From positions 67,751,675 to 67,815,674 of the forward strand of contig OY997594.1 in assembly GCA_963921825.1 (NCBI GenBank): a DNA stretch of 64,000 bases. Reading direction: 5' to 3'. A program made the translations under genes and the position numbers. Of the stretch, positions 1 to 12,200 are shown one piece after another. The stretch is from Erodium maritimum (taxonomy: Eukaryota; Streptophyta; Magnoliopsida; Geraniales; Geraniaceae). Numbering within the stretch: the first letter of the stretch is position 1; each line of letters begins with the position of its first letter. The notes beneath the pieces are model-generated. The model did not search any database. It was not told the origin of the DNA and was given only the letters and a program-made list of their open reading frames with translations.

Positions 1-1520
1 ATCCAAAGGCGGAGACGCAGCCTCGGGAGTGGCTCCTGCGGCGGCTCCAGATTCCGATGTCCAGAAGAAGATGCGCAGAGCCGAGCGGTTCGGTATGCCC
101 GTCAAGCTATCCGAAGCTGAGAAGCGCAATTCTCGAGCTGAAAGGTTTCCGGATTCAATTCGCTTTCTTTGTCTTGTTTTCTGGTTTCAGATCTCAAATC
201 AGCTTCTATTAAGCTTTTTTTAGGGTTAGGGTTTCTGGGCCAATTTGTTATGTTGAGTTCATGTGGAGCTTGTTCAGTTTTCACATTTCTATTTGTTCTG
301 TGTGAATAATATTGTTGTTTTGTCATATGTATCTATGTTCAATGTTAGTTGTAGGTACTAATTTATCTGCTAAGGTTCTTTTAATTGTTATAAGATCCTT
401 TCATGATTCATAGGGGGTCCAACGACAGCAATAGTAGTGAAGTATCAATCCTGTTAGAGTTAAGGAGCTGTGGGGAGGCCATGAGATACCATAATTTTCT
501 TTTGGCTGTCCATATTTGCGTTTGTTGGTGCCAAGTTGGTATTTTTACTGCTAAATGCATCATCTTTCCTCTTGATATCCCATGAATGAACGTGATTAAA
601 TTTACATATTAAACAGAAGAACCCACTTCATTTTCTTTCATTGTCCCATGAATGAACCTGCACACTGCTTCGGCAAGAGGTGTATGGAGAACTTTGAAAG
701 AGCTTAGGCAATATAGCACGCTGAGAGGGCAGCGTATACACTTCCCATATCTTGTCAATTATAAGACACAACTGTATTGAATTTCGTTAGGAATGTTTAT
801 TATGATTTGTTCTAAGTTGTCCAGTGGTTCTGAGTAAGTTTTAATTGTTACATGGGATTTGGGACCAATCTTATTGCAGGTTTGGCACTACACCCACTGT
901 GCATGGATCGGATGCACCTAAGAAATCAGGTGCATCAAAGAAATCAGAAGTATCAGATGAATCAAAGAAAGCAGAGGAGCTGAAAAGAAAGGCCAGAGCA
1001 GAAAGGTTTGCCCTTCAAAAAAATTTGTGAAGCAATTTGCAGCTGAATTTGTGAAATATCTTTAATTAACCTCTGTTGTTGATTCAGGTTTGGACTTCCT
1101 GTCCCATCTGAGGCCACTGATGAGGAAGCTAAGAAGAAAGCACGTCTTGGTAGATTTGCTCCACCTCCGAAAGTAGATTCCGTGGAAGAAGATAAGAGAA
1201 AAGCAAGGGCTCTCAGGTTTGTTGAACTTCTAAACTGGTTCTCCTATTTTCTATTGCAACTCCGCTTCTCACATTAGTGGTTTTGAGATTCCAATTGTTA
1301 ATTTTGTATGGTTCTCTTTTTAGGTTCTCGGAAGCTCCATCAAGTTCTGTACCCGAAGCAAATGGCAAAGGGAATATTGAACCGGTAATGCTCCTTATGA
1401 ATTGCTCCCAACCAAAAAATGTGAATTGTTGTTTGTACTTTTGCCTTCATTTATGCTAATCTATTTGTTGTTTGGAACCAGAAGGCTGCTGTTGCGGGAA
1501 AGGCCATTGGAAGCGCCTAA
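1..1520 (+). CDS. MOS11: MOS11-like mRNA export protein (3' part of gene)
   Basis: This is the 3' portion of a gene whose start lies upstream of the window; the frame is open from base 2. Exons I infer: 1-144, 880-1005, 1088-1217, 1324-1384 and 1482-1520 (TAA). All introns are GT-AG, and three junctions split the same AG/G arginine codon. The product is lysine- and arginine-rich and repeats a short motif of the type RAERFG(L/M)P, in one repeat with KKKARLGRF. This repeat pattern is typical of MODIFIER OF SNC1 11, the plant relative of human CIP29/SARNP. That family works with UAP56/TREX in nuclear mRNA export, and in Arabidopsis it was found as a suppressor of snc1 immunity. The short C-terminus ends VAGKAIGSA. 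Each intron sits inside a repeat, which suggests growth by exon duplication. The family call is confident; function is inferred from homology. Confidence 0.86.
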
Positions 1521-1920
1521 CCCCCAAACCTACTTTTGATATGGGGTAAGTCTGTTCTATATATGGGTTATAATTTGGGTCTGCATTTAATGTTATTAAA
1601 CGGTCATCTGTCCAATTGACATTTCATTTTTATCCATCGGACATTATTTAAAACATCTGATTAATCGTTTTACTTATATATTTCTGTTTGTGGCAGGTAG
1701 TGTTCTAACAATCTCTGATTCCCTCACACCTCTTGCATTTCCTCAACCCCAACATATGAATTCCCAGATGCAGCTCCCTTCTCTTAGACGGATACTTCCT
1801 TACAAGACAGCAGACAGTATTTTGTGTTTCATCTCGACTCGTGCAGTGTTAATATCAATTTACCTGGTGAGGCCTAGAGTAATGAATGACCACCTCCGTA
1901 GTGTTGACTTTTCTTAAACT
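1521..1920 (+). other. Probable 3' UTR of the MOS11-like gene, with a possible 3'-UTR intron
   Basis: The sequence directly downstream of the TAA holds a plausible GT-AG intron, from gtaagtctg near 1546 to gtggcag near 1696. Several T-rich stretches further on could end the transcript. I cannot place the polyadenylation site. Confidence 0.4.
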
Positions 1921-4104
1921 CTCCTTAGAACATCGGAAATTCTGAAGTTACAAGTTAGGAAAATATGATTTCCTTAGGTTTTCTAATATTATCAGTCTTG
2001 ATTACAGTTAGTTTACATTTCACCACCTTACCCTCAATCTACCTCTCATATTCGCATGGCATCATGATTTCATGTTTGACATTATTTCATGATCTATAGT
2101 GTTATTTGATATTACAGTAGAAATACTATGCTGATTGACATCTTTTACCATTTTTCTTGCCACAAACTGTAGAATCACAAGTGTTGAAGTTATGTCTAGG
2201 AAGTTATGGTGGTTTGTTTTTCGATTGTGAAAATGGTGTCATCGTATGTCATCTATTGATATGATGCTATTATTGCATGCTGCCAGAATGGAAGTACTAT
2301 ATTGTTCAATGTAATCAGCAGAGTTAAATGCATGTTTATCTGTTTATGACTGCTAAAGCATTTGATCATCATTGCTATTCTGATATGAGTTAGGACTGGA
2401 TTGAAGGTAAAGGTACTGAAAAACTTCTTGGAAAAGTAGCTACATGTTAGGGTAAGAAAACTGCAATCATTTTCATAGCTTGTTACTTCAGAATTCCGAG
2501 TATTCTGGGTCATCACATTTAAGTTAAATGAACACTTCGGAGGTGTTGTTGATTTTCTTGTCTCAGCCGGGTAACTTGCTCACCTTGCAAGGTAGGTATG
2601 GTACTAGCAGGAGAGGATACATGTTTTTATGTAGCTTTGAATATTTTCACAATTTTATTTGGGAAACAGTGGGCTTCTGTGGAATTTTATTCTGTAGTAT
2701 ATTTATATATGTAAGGATGATTGAAGGGAATCAGAGAATTGTTCTTCTAAAGTGATTATATCTTCTTATTTTGCTAACGTTGCCTTTCTCTTGTTTATTG
2801 CTCAATCTATGAATAATATTTGGTTACTATTGTTTTGTTAGAATTTTATATTTCGGTTTAGATTTGACATTCAAAGTATCCATTTTGTTTTGTTCACACT
2901 GTTTTAGATACCTAGTTCGATACTATTTGGTTGGGGAAACAATAAATCATTATTTTGAAAATACATGTTTTACAAATTGCTTCTCTGAATATTAATTGTT
3001 TAGAGTGGTATGTTCTACAAATTGTGAAATGTATTCATGTTTTACAAATTTTTATTGAACTTTGAAATATGAAATGTCTTGCACTAATATTTTGCTACAT
3101 CGATTGTTAAGTTGGATAGATTCTGTTGAAATCAAATATTGTGAATGTACATGACCAACAGATTTCAAAATTTGGATAGGTAACTTTCCGTGCTATGGAC
3201 AAAGCTCACTTTTAATTCATGTCATTGGCTTTTATTTGCATGGTTAATTCGTGTCATTGGCTTTTATTTGCATGTCTTACCGGATATGTATTTCACATTT
3301 CTAAAAAACTGACGAATTATGTAAAACATAAGGTTAATTTGGATGGAAAATACATGTGAGCTGAACATGTCCAATTTTTGTTTTGAAATACCAGTTTTAC
3401 CTTCATAAAGGTCACGAACTGGACTTACAAACGCCGGTGGCACATAGTACGTACATGCAAACTAAGTCAAATGCATCATAGGAAAATGACGTTTTCGCAA
3501 ACTTTTATTCTTCCCCCTTTCGTTCCCTTCCTCTTCATCATCAAGCAGCTCGTCTAGAGTTGAGCTATGGGGCTTCGATTTCATGCTCGTTTTTTCGATC
3601 CGGCCTTTGTTTTTTTTATATCTTATACTGGATTGGATGTTGTTTTTGGCTACTCTTGTTGCTACATTGTGTTGTGTCAATTTTTCAGTGCTCTCCTGTA
3701 TTGTTGTGCACCTCTTCCTTATTCTAAACTTGGTCCATGCGATGCACTTACGGGACGCACCTCATATAACCCGAAAAACCATCGTTACATTACACTTTAC
3801 AACGGGCTCAACTCAAGTATGTTTTGATCATACATGCTTTCAAATCCTTCTCATCTTCAACATGTGACAACTATTGTAGCTATAGGTTTTCAACTCTTTA
3901 AAATTATTTATAGAATTCTTTAGATTTTCAATTTTGTAAAAATATAATTTATTTGTATATAATTTTTTTTTATAAATTCATTTTAGCAGTTTTGATTTTT
4001 TTTTATAAATATAAATGTTTTTATATAAAGAAACAATTTATGCAAAATAATGAAAATATAATTAAAAATAAACAATATCTAAATAAAGAGTAACATAAAA
4101 AATC
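1921..4104. other. AT-rich intergenic region with a 32-bp tandem duplication
   Basis: I see no gene here. A 32-bp unit (ttaattcatgtcattggctt...) at 3212-3243 is repeated head to tail at 3244-3275 with two mismatches. A short frame at 3567-3827 starts after a pyrimidine-rich leader but resembles nothing I know and has no coding character. The last 200 bases are very AT-rich and lead into the plastid insertion. Confidence 0.5.
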
Positions 4105-4112
4105 ATAAAGCG

Positions 4113-4905
4113 TTACTCGCCCGGACTCGCAGCCCTCTTTCTCGCGCTTTTTTTGCAGTTTTTGATCGCGCCCTTTGTACTTACTTCCACAAAGGAAGCG
4201 CCGGCCTCTTCTATATCTATAGAGGAATCCTTTTCGTCTTGGTCCCAATTCAAGAATAAACAAGTCCGAACTAATTGAATACTTGTGCCAGAAATGCCCC
4301 GAATCAAGCTGCCATCCTCATAACGGATATAATTAACAACTTCAAGTTCTATATTATCCATTTCTTGCAATAGATCTTGAGGAAAAAGTCTTGTTAACTT
4401 TATACCGTCCGCTATTTCATATCTGACTACGGGTCGAAGCAAAACAAAGGACCTTTTCTTGTAAAGTGCAATTCGTTGGACATAGATCCAACTGGTTTTT
4501 CTTATTCGCGTTGTTATTGGTATCAAGACGCCACTGTGTCGAGATATATTATCTTCCCCCTTTGGAAAATGGATATCTCCAGAAAAGATTTGAAGTTTAA
4601 TCCACCCCACCTTTTTTTTTCTCTCCACTCGGACCAACCCGCCCGCCTTACTTCTTTTATTTAAAGTAATTTGTGTATTTACTCCAACGATACTATTGTT
4701 CCGTACCATTATGAAAGAGGAGTCAGGTAAAATATGCACTTCTTCGGCTTCGGGAATGAAAAAAAGCGGATCCACTTCCCCCTCCCCTTCCCCTTAGTAT
4801 TTTGGCTGCAATTTTTGGGCTCCTCCATAGTCAACGAGATTGAAATCCTCTTTTTTGACGATGGAATCTCTCTCTTCCACCTCTATAGGCCCATATTTCG
4901 TAATT
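4113..4905 (-). pseudogene. rpoC2: Nuclear copy of plastid rpoC2 (fragment)
   Basis: Read on the minus strand, this encodes a C-terminal part of the plastid RNA polymerase beta'' subunit. Recognisable stretches include [65 protein letters not shown] and [16 protein letters not shown]. The frame is open for 220 codons (4775-4113) and continues upstream with one stop to about 4905. It ends in a short unrelated lysine/arginine-rich tail. As a 5'- and 3'-truncated fragment in nuclear DNA it cannot supply the plastid enzyme. It is divergent from the usual angiosperm sequence, through age in the nucleus or a fast-evolving source plastome. Confidence 0.88.
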
Positions 4906-7320
4906 CCCGAGCATTTCATAGAAGTTCTTCTTTTTCTAAAGCAAACCGACTTCAATTCTTGAATAATCCACATTACTTCTCTTTTTCTTGTAACAAAATA
5001 ACAAAAGATTACCTTTTGTTGTGGAAAAGGCTCGTATCAATAATTACGATTTTTTGTATGGACAATTCCTGAATCTCTTGTTCATTCGCAACAAAAAAAT
5101 GGCTTTGTGCGGCGGTAAAAAAAAACACGCTTTTTTGAAGAGAGATACTATTTTACCAATCGAGTAAGAGGTATCTAAGATATTCATACCTAATGATACG
5201 ATTTTTAACAAAGTGATGACGAGAGGTATAACTTGTACATATCTTTCCATTTCCCAACTCGATCCGGTCCATTAGTTGATAGAACCCCTTACTCGATCGC
5301 AGACATTTCTGAAACATCTCTAACAGAGGGACAAATGGAAATGGTCAATTTTGAAAGAACTTATTGTCACCCTCTTTCAGATAGTCATTTATCTGATTCA
5401 GAAAGGGAGAACTTGCATCAGTATCCCGATTTCAATTCAAACATGGGTTTGATTTATACTTCATGTTATGAAAAAGATTTACCGTCCGAAAAGAGCAAAA
5501 AGCGGAACCGTTGTCTAAATCTCTAAATCTAAAGAAAGGATTCTTTTTCTGTCGGTGGCAATTTGAATATCAATCTCAGCAATCTCATCGATGAGATTGA
5601 TATCATTGATCTCCTAAGTATCATGCCAAATCCCATCGATCGAATTCCTTTTTCGATAAATACGAGACATCTAAGTCATACAAGTAAAGAGGTCTATTCA
5701 TTGATAAGAAAAAGGGAGAAGGCATATGGTGTTTGGATTGATGATCAAATAGAATCCTTCCTCTTGACCTCTGTGGTTATTGATGAGAACGACAGGGGCA
5801 ACCTCGCCTTAACGACAGAAAAAAGGATTGATCAAATTCTATTGAGTCTGACCCATAGTGATCATTTACCAAAGAATGACCCTGGTTATCAAATGATTGA
5901 ACAACCGGGATAAGTTTTGATACTTATTTTACTTATTTGACATTCAGAAAAAGTATTTAATGGATTATGAGTTCAATACATCCTGTTTAGCAGAAAGACG
6001 GGTATTCCTTGCTCATTATCAGACAATTTCACAAACCTCGTGGGGGATTAATGGTTTTCATTTACCATCGCGCACCTCCTTCGCTACGTTTAGCTCTAGC
6101 CCGTCCCCGAGGTATTTTAGTGATAGGTTCTGTAGGAACCGGACGATCCTATTTGTTCAAATCCCTAGCGAAAAACACCCACTTCCCCCTTATTACCTTA
6201 AAGGTGGGGGCGCGCTCCCAGCATATTGAACTCTAGTGGCAAGTTTGTTGATACAGGTCCTATTTTGGATATGGATGGGGAGGAGGTTGATTCTCCTGTT
6301 CCCGAGGATGATGAGTTTCGTATTCCTGATATTTGTGACGATGACGAGATTGAGAATCAGGATGAGATGGATACGAAACGTGGTCTTGATGGTATTGAGT
6401 ATAGGCATGCTATTGAGGATATGATTGATGCGGAGATTTATATGGATGCTGAGTGAAATACTTTACCTGAGTCCATTTGCCACGGTGAACTTGAGGATGG
6501 GATGATCCGCGGATGTAGATGGGGGTGCTTTGGCTGGATGACTGTGATCAGTACCTACTTGCTATCTCCCTTCAATTCGAATTAGTAACAGCAATGACTC
6601 CTTGCATATTATGGATTCCAAACATTCAGAATATTTATCTGGAGGATAGCGCAACCCTGGGCGGATTACGGAACTCTCTCTCTGGGGATTGTGAAGGACG
6701 TTCCACTAGAAATACTCCTCTCTTGTTATTGCTTCGACTCATATTCCCCCAAAAGTGGATCCCGCTCTAAGAGCTCCAGATAGATTCAATATATGCATCA
6801 AGATACGAAGGCTTCCTAGTACACAACAACGAGAGCGCTTTTTCACTCTTTCATAGACTCGGCGATTTCACTTGTAAAAGGAAATCTTCCATACTAAAGG
6901 ATTCAGGTCTATAGCCACAGAGGATCTTGCAGCACTTACCAATGAGGCCCTCTCGATTAGTATTGCACAGAAGCAATCCATTCTAGACACTAATACAATT
7001 CCATTTTCTCTTCATAGGCAAACTTGGGCTTTTCCTTCCCAAGTAATCCCGGTTCCGGATCATGGGATCCTTTTCTATCAGACAGGAAGGGCCCTTGCAC
7101 AAAATGTACTTCTAAGTAATGGACCCATATATCCTATATCTATCTATAGAAAGAAGAAATCGTGTAACGAAGGTCATTTTGATTTGTACAAATGGTACTT
7201 CGAACTTGGAACGAGCATGAAGAGGTTGCCGATACTTCTTTTGAGTTGTTCTGCCGGATTGGATTGGTCGCTCAAAACCTTTTAACAAGAGAGGGTTTTC
7301 CCATTACTTAGTCGGAAAGG
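4906..7320 (+). pseudogene. ycf2: Nuclear copy of plastid ycf2 (rearranged fragment)
   Basis: The plus strand carries successive pieces of the large inverted-repeat gene ycf2. They include FHRSSSFSKANRLQFLNNPH (about 4912), the [13 protein letters not shown] block (5290), [20 protein letters not shown] (5395), [18 protein letters not shown] (5665), [20 protein letters not shown] (5810), [20 protein letters not shown] (5964), [16 protein letters not shown] (Walker-A-like, 6109) and [18 protein letters not shown] (6570), then [14 protein letters not shown] and [20 protein letters not shown] near 6950-7220. The order is collinear, but about two hundred codons are missing between 5526 and 5560, and several frameshifts and stops are present. 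The function of Ycf2 itself (a plastid AAA-type import-motor component) is known from other plants; this copy is dead. Confidence 0.9.
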
Positions 7321-7369
7321 TAGGTGGCCATGAAATAGGGATTAAGTGGAACAGAGTGGACTGCTTTCT

Positions 7370-7640
7370 TCCCTACGGTTCCGTGGACCTTAGCTCCACG
7401 GAATAAGATGCTACTGCTGAAACACGGAAGAATTGAAATCTTAGATAAAAAAAAAGACTATGTATGGATGGTATGAACTGCCTAAATAAGAATTCTTGAA
7501 CAGCGAACAACCAGACAACCGGAGCTCTTACTCACTCCATCAAAAAATTTCCATTAATGAAAGATGTAAATCCATTGGAAAATCAAAAATACGCATGTCG
7601 AACGAAAGTTGCTATCTGCTCCAATAACGAATCATCGGTT
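7370..7640 (+). pseudogene. ycf15: Nuclear copy of plastid ycf15
   Basis: Immediately after ycf2 the sequence matches the plastid ycf15 reading frame: LAPWNKMLLLKHGRIEILD at about 7389-7445, the YGWYELPKQEFLNSEQPE-like segment (here broken) around 7460-7515, then KKFPLMKDVNPLENQKYA at about 7545-7595. The position directly downstream of ycf2 is the normal plastome order, so this end of the insertion is one continuous plastid fragment. The following 7640-7760 also looks like the plastid spacer that follows ycf15. The copy has frame breaks. Whether ycf15 is ever translated is doubtful even in plastids. Confidence 0.8.
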
Positions 7641-8044
7641 TAACTGAATAACTAACTAAAATAGTTAGACCTTTCTCTTCGTCTCAGGTCGTCTCAATTG
7701 GAAGATCCCCTATATGGATTTTCCTGTCTTTGTATCGCACACGACTGCGTTTTTTTGAAGCATCTCTGCGTGATCTTATCCCCTCTCTCTTGCAGTTGCA
7801 TGATCTTATCCTTTTACGGTTATTTTCTCTCTTTTTTTCTATAAAATCAATCTTTTTTCAATCCACTTATCTCTCCACAGAAATTCCACTGATCCCTCCA
7901 CTCCTCCCCACGATGGGTTCGTTGGTTTGATTTAGAGTATGAAATAAGCCAAAAGATAAGGTTCTCTGCTCCGGGTTTTCAGGGGTTCTAGAGATTGACA
8001 GTTCCTTTGCCGACGGTGAAGGATTCACTGCCTGGCCGATCTGT

Positions 8045-9236
8045 ATGGAGAGGATTCAGGATGATTTGGACGGCGTAGCCATCGATGCCGGTGTGGAAGA
8101 AGATGTTACGATTGGGGAGGATATACTACTCGGCGGAAACGACTACCGATTTGCTCTTGCTGGTAAGGTATTGACAAGTAAGCGATGCAATTTTCTGGCT
8201 CTACAGGATGTATTGTCGAGGGCTTGGCAAGTTAGGGATCTTGGTATAAAATCGATGGGTAACAAAAAATTGGGATTTTTTCCCTAACGCTGAAGAGAAG
8301 AATAGAATTATGAGAATGGAACCATGGGCTTTCAAAAAATCACTTGTGGTCCTCACTGATTTGCTTGGCCACCATACTCCCGCTGATCTTCAATTCACCC
8401 ATACTTGTTTTTGGGTAAGGGTTCATGGCATCCCTTTTGACAAGATGATTGCTGCGGTTGGAGAGGAGATTGGGAATAATTTGGGTGAATTTATCAAGGT
8501 CAAATGCAACAAACGAGGTCGCTGTTGGGGGGACGATTACATGAGTATCCGAGTGCGTTTAGACATTACGAAACCTCTGCGAAACTCTTTATCGGTAAGA
8601 CTTGGTAACGACCGTATCACAGTCTCTCTTCAATATGAGCGTCTACCTGAGTATTGCTATAGATGTGGGATCCTTGGTCATGTGGCAAGGGACTGTTGCA
8701 CTGTGCTAGCGGAGGGGTCCTCGAATTGGGTCGGACTAAAGTTAAGGGTGTCAAGTACGAAGTCAAAGAACCCTTTTTTGGCTTCTGAAGATGATGATGA
8801 TCACATGACAGTTAGCCCAGGTTCAAATAGCGATGCTGAGGCTTCGTTGAGGGCTGAGGTTACACTGAATTCATGCAAACAGATTCTCAAGAATTATAAG
8901 TCTCCACCGGGCTCTCCAAATTCAAATAATGTAAATGATACTGAAGTCTTATCTGATGCAATTCCAGTCGAGTCAGTGATGAGGAACACAAACTGGAAAC
9001 GGCGTGCCAGAGGGGATAAAGACAAATTTTTCCAGTTGCAAGGTAATTCAACGTCTGGTTATGGTACCATTCCTTCAAACTATCGTCCAAATTCTGATGA
9101 GGTTACTGTTGGAATTGTGGCTGAGAGTGGCACCACTACGGATGGGGATATGGCTGAAAAAAATAAAAAAAGAAAGGGGCTCCTTTCTGATCTAGAACTG
9201 GTGCAGGCTGCAAAGCAGCCTCGCCGGATATTATGA
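8045..9236 (+). pseudogene. LINE ORF1: DUF4283 plus CCHC zinc-knuckle protein
   Basis: ORF1 of the LINE encodes the RNA-binding, chaperone-like protein of plant L1 elements. The N-terminal part (8045-8287) and the remainder (8310-9236) are in different frames, so one frameshift lies near the A/T homopolymers at 8260-8285. The DUF4283 region runs through WAFKKSLVVLTDL, FWVRVHGIPFDKM and VRLDITKPLRNSL. The zinc knuckle CYRCGILGHVARDC (about 8657-8698) fits C-x2-C-x4-H-x4-C. The C-terminal half is low-complexity and ends in a basic, glutamine-containing tail. The stop codon (9234-9236) overlaps the ORF2 start. Confidence 0.87.
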
Positions 9237-12200
9237 AAATCATATGTTGGAATGCTAGGGGATTGGGCAACCCTCAAGCATTCCAAAACCTCCGGAGGGT
9301 AATTCGGAGTTATAGCCCTGATATTGTTTTTATTTCGGAAACAAAACTTTCGGTACAAGCTATTGGTGATGTTCGTGTTCGTTTGGGATTGGACTGTGGG
9401 ATTGGTGTTCCGGCAAAGGGACGAAAATGAGGTCTGGCTTTATTTTGGAGGAACGAGGTAATAGTAAATCTCTTAAGTTTCTCTTTGCACCATATTGACT
9501 GCACTGTTGTTAGTGGTACTGGGGTCTTTTCCGGTTCACAGGAATATATGGAGAACCCTGCACTTCAGAGAGAACTCATTTCTGGGAGTTGTTCAAACGT
9601 ATTTCAAGCCATTCAAACCTTCCTTGGCTATGTGGTGGTGATTTTAATGAGATTCTTCACATGGGCGAAAAAATAGGTGGCTTACAAAGATCAGAGCTCT
9701 TGTCCAATAGTTTCAGAGAGGCTTTGCTTCATAATGACCTTATTGATCTTGGTTATATTGGTCCATCTTTTACTTGGGACAACAGGAGATGTGGTATGGC
9801 AAATATCCAAGAAAGACTTGATAGATTTACTGGCTCACAAAGTCTTAAATGATGTTTCCAAAGCTGATTATACGAGTAAGCGATTTCTGGGGGTCTGATC
9901 ATCGGACTATTCTTTTTGATTCCGAAGGGCGTGCCCCACAAACAGGAGGTAGAAGAAGGTTTCGTTACGAACCTCTTGGGTCTCTTGACCCGGCTTGTGA
10001 GAATGTGGTCCGGGAAAGTTGGTCTCGGGGGTCGAGGAATGGTTCATTGGGGTTGGTACACCAATTACACTCTTGTGCTTCGAGTTTAAGAGCTTGGGCT
10101 GGCCCAAAATTCGGAAGACTATCTCGTGACATAGCCGATGTTTCAGATGAGTTAGAGAGAACGTATTCGTGCGATAGGACCTCTGAAAATCTAGACCGTA
10201 TCCACTCCCTCGAATCTAAACGTGCTCGTCTCCTTCTCCTAGAGGAGGAATACTGGAAACAGAGGGCTAGAGTAGATTGGTTGAAGTCAGGAGACAAAAA
10301 CACAGCTTACTTTCATGCCCGGGCGACAAGACCAAAGAATTTTAATATGATTCATGGCTTGGAGGATAATGATGGTACTTGGTATGATGAACCGAATGAC
10401 ATCCCAGCTTTATTAGAGGGGTATTTTCAAGGTGTCTTCTCCTCTAATATGAACAGGGCTGCAACTAATGGAATTCCTGCGCTTTCATCTATTAATAAAG
10501 GTATTCTCCAATTACCTTTCACTCCGTCCGATATTGAATTAGCTGCAAAGAGTATTGGAGCTTCGAAAGCACCCGGTCCAGACGACTTCCATGCTAGTTT
10601 TTATCAGCGGTTCTGGGCTATTATTGGGCAGGATGTAACTGTATTTTGTCTGCGTATCCTTAATTGTGGTGACTCTATCGCAGAAGTGAATCATACAACA
10701 ATTACTCTTATTCCAAAAAAGTGTGGTGCGAGAAAAGCTAGCGATTTTCGTCCTATTAGCCTTTGCAATGTGATTTATAAAATTGTTTCGAAGGCTTTGG
10801 CTATCCGACTTAAGAGAGTTCTGTCTTCAGTGATTGATGAGGCTCAAAGTGCGTTTGTTCCGGAGAGATTAATTACGGACAATATAATAACAGCTTTTGA
10901 GCTTGTGCATTCCCTCCGACAAAAAACCAAAGGCAGAAATACTTGGTGTGCTCTAAAGTTGGATATGGAGAAGGCTTACGATAGAATCGAATGGAATTTC
11001 TTGGAGTTTATGATGGGGTTGATGAATTTTCCTGATAATTTTATTAGTGTGATTATGAATTGTGTTCGCTCTGTCACCTACTCTTTTAAGGTGAATGGGG
11101 ATATTGTTGGTCATGTAACTCCCAGTAGAGGTTTACGCCAGGGATGCCCTCTTTCCCCTTACCTCTTTATCATCGTTGTAGAGTCATTATCAGCTCTCTT
11201 TCGCGGTGCCCAAGCTGAGGGTGTCCTTTCGGGTTTTGGTTGTACAAGGCTCGGACCAAAGATCACACACTTATTATTTGCTGATGATTGCCTTGTTTTT
11301 TCAAGGGAAAAGATGGAGGAAGTGTTTTATCTGAAACAAATTTTAAGCACTTACGAGCTTGCTAGTGGTCAACAGGTGAATTTTCACAAGACAAGTATTC
11401 TATTCTCTCCAAACTCATCAACGGACTTGAGGAACTACATCTCGGGTTTCCTTCATATTCGGGAGGAAGGGGGGCATGGAAGATACTTGGGGCTGCCATC
11501 AGTTATTGGTCGATCTAAACGAGAGGTATTTCAGGGGGTGGTGGATAAGGTTCGCAAAAAACTCCAAATATGGAAAACAAAACGATTTTCTATGGGAGGT
11601 CGTGAGGTCCTCATTAAAGCCGTTGTTCAAGCGATCCCAACTTTTGCTATGAGTATCTTTAGACTCCCTGATTCTGTTATTTCTGAATTAAATGGGGTGG
11701 CAGCAAAATTCTTTTGGAGTGGAGATTGGGAGAAAAGACATGTTTACTGGAAATCTTGGAAAGCTATTTGTTCTCCAAAGGTCTCAGGAGGATTGGGTTT
11801 TAAAGATCTTCATTCTTTCAATAAAGCTTTAGTAGGGAAACAATTTTAGCGTTTACTCTCTTTACCTAATTGCTTGATGTCGAGGGTTGTGATCGATAAA
11901 TATTGTGGGTCAGTATCTATTTGGAATGTAAATCTACAGAGGAACCCATCTGATTTTTGGCGAAGTGCTTTATGGAGTAGAAATCTAGTCATGGCAGGTG
12001 CAATGGTGCTCCCAGGCCGAGGTCGTGATGTTAAAAATTTCTTGGATCCTTGGCTTCCTCATACCACCAATCATCGTCCTATCACCCCTCCAAGTCAATC
12101 TACTGAAAGTCTTACTGTGGCTGATTTATTAACTGTGGATGGAGGGTGGGATTTTAATCGCATTACGAAAATATTGTGGCCAGTTGATGTATGGAAAATA

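Noticed and set aside
3567-3867. Two overlapping frames after a pyrimidine-rich leader, considered as a short gene
   Set aside because: The residues are hydrophobic and unpatterned, with no similarity that I know and no splice or tail signals.
4113-7640. Plastid genes considered as evidence that the window is a plastome
   Set aside because: The copies are broken, fused in a non-plastome order and flanked by spliced nuclear genes, LINEs and DNA transposons.
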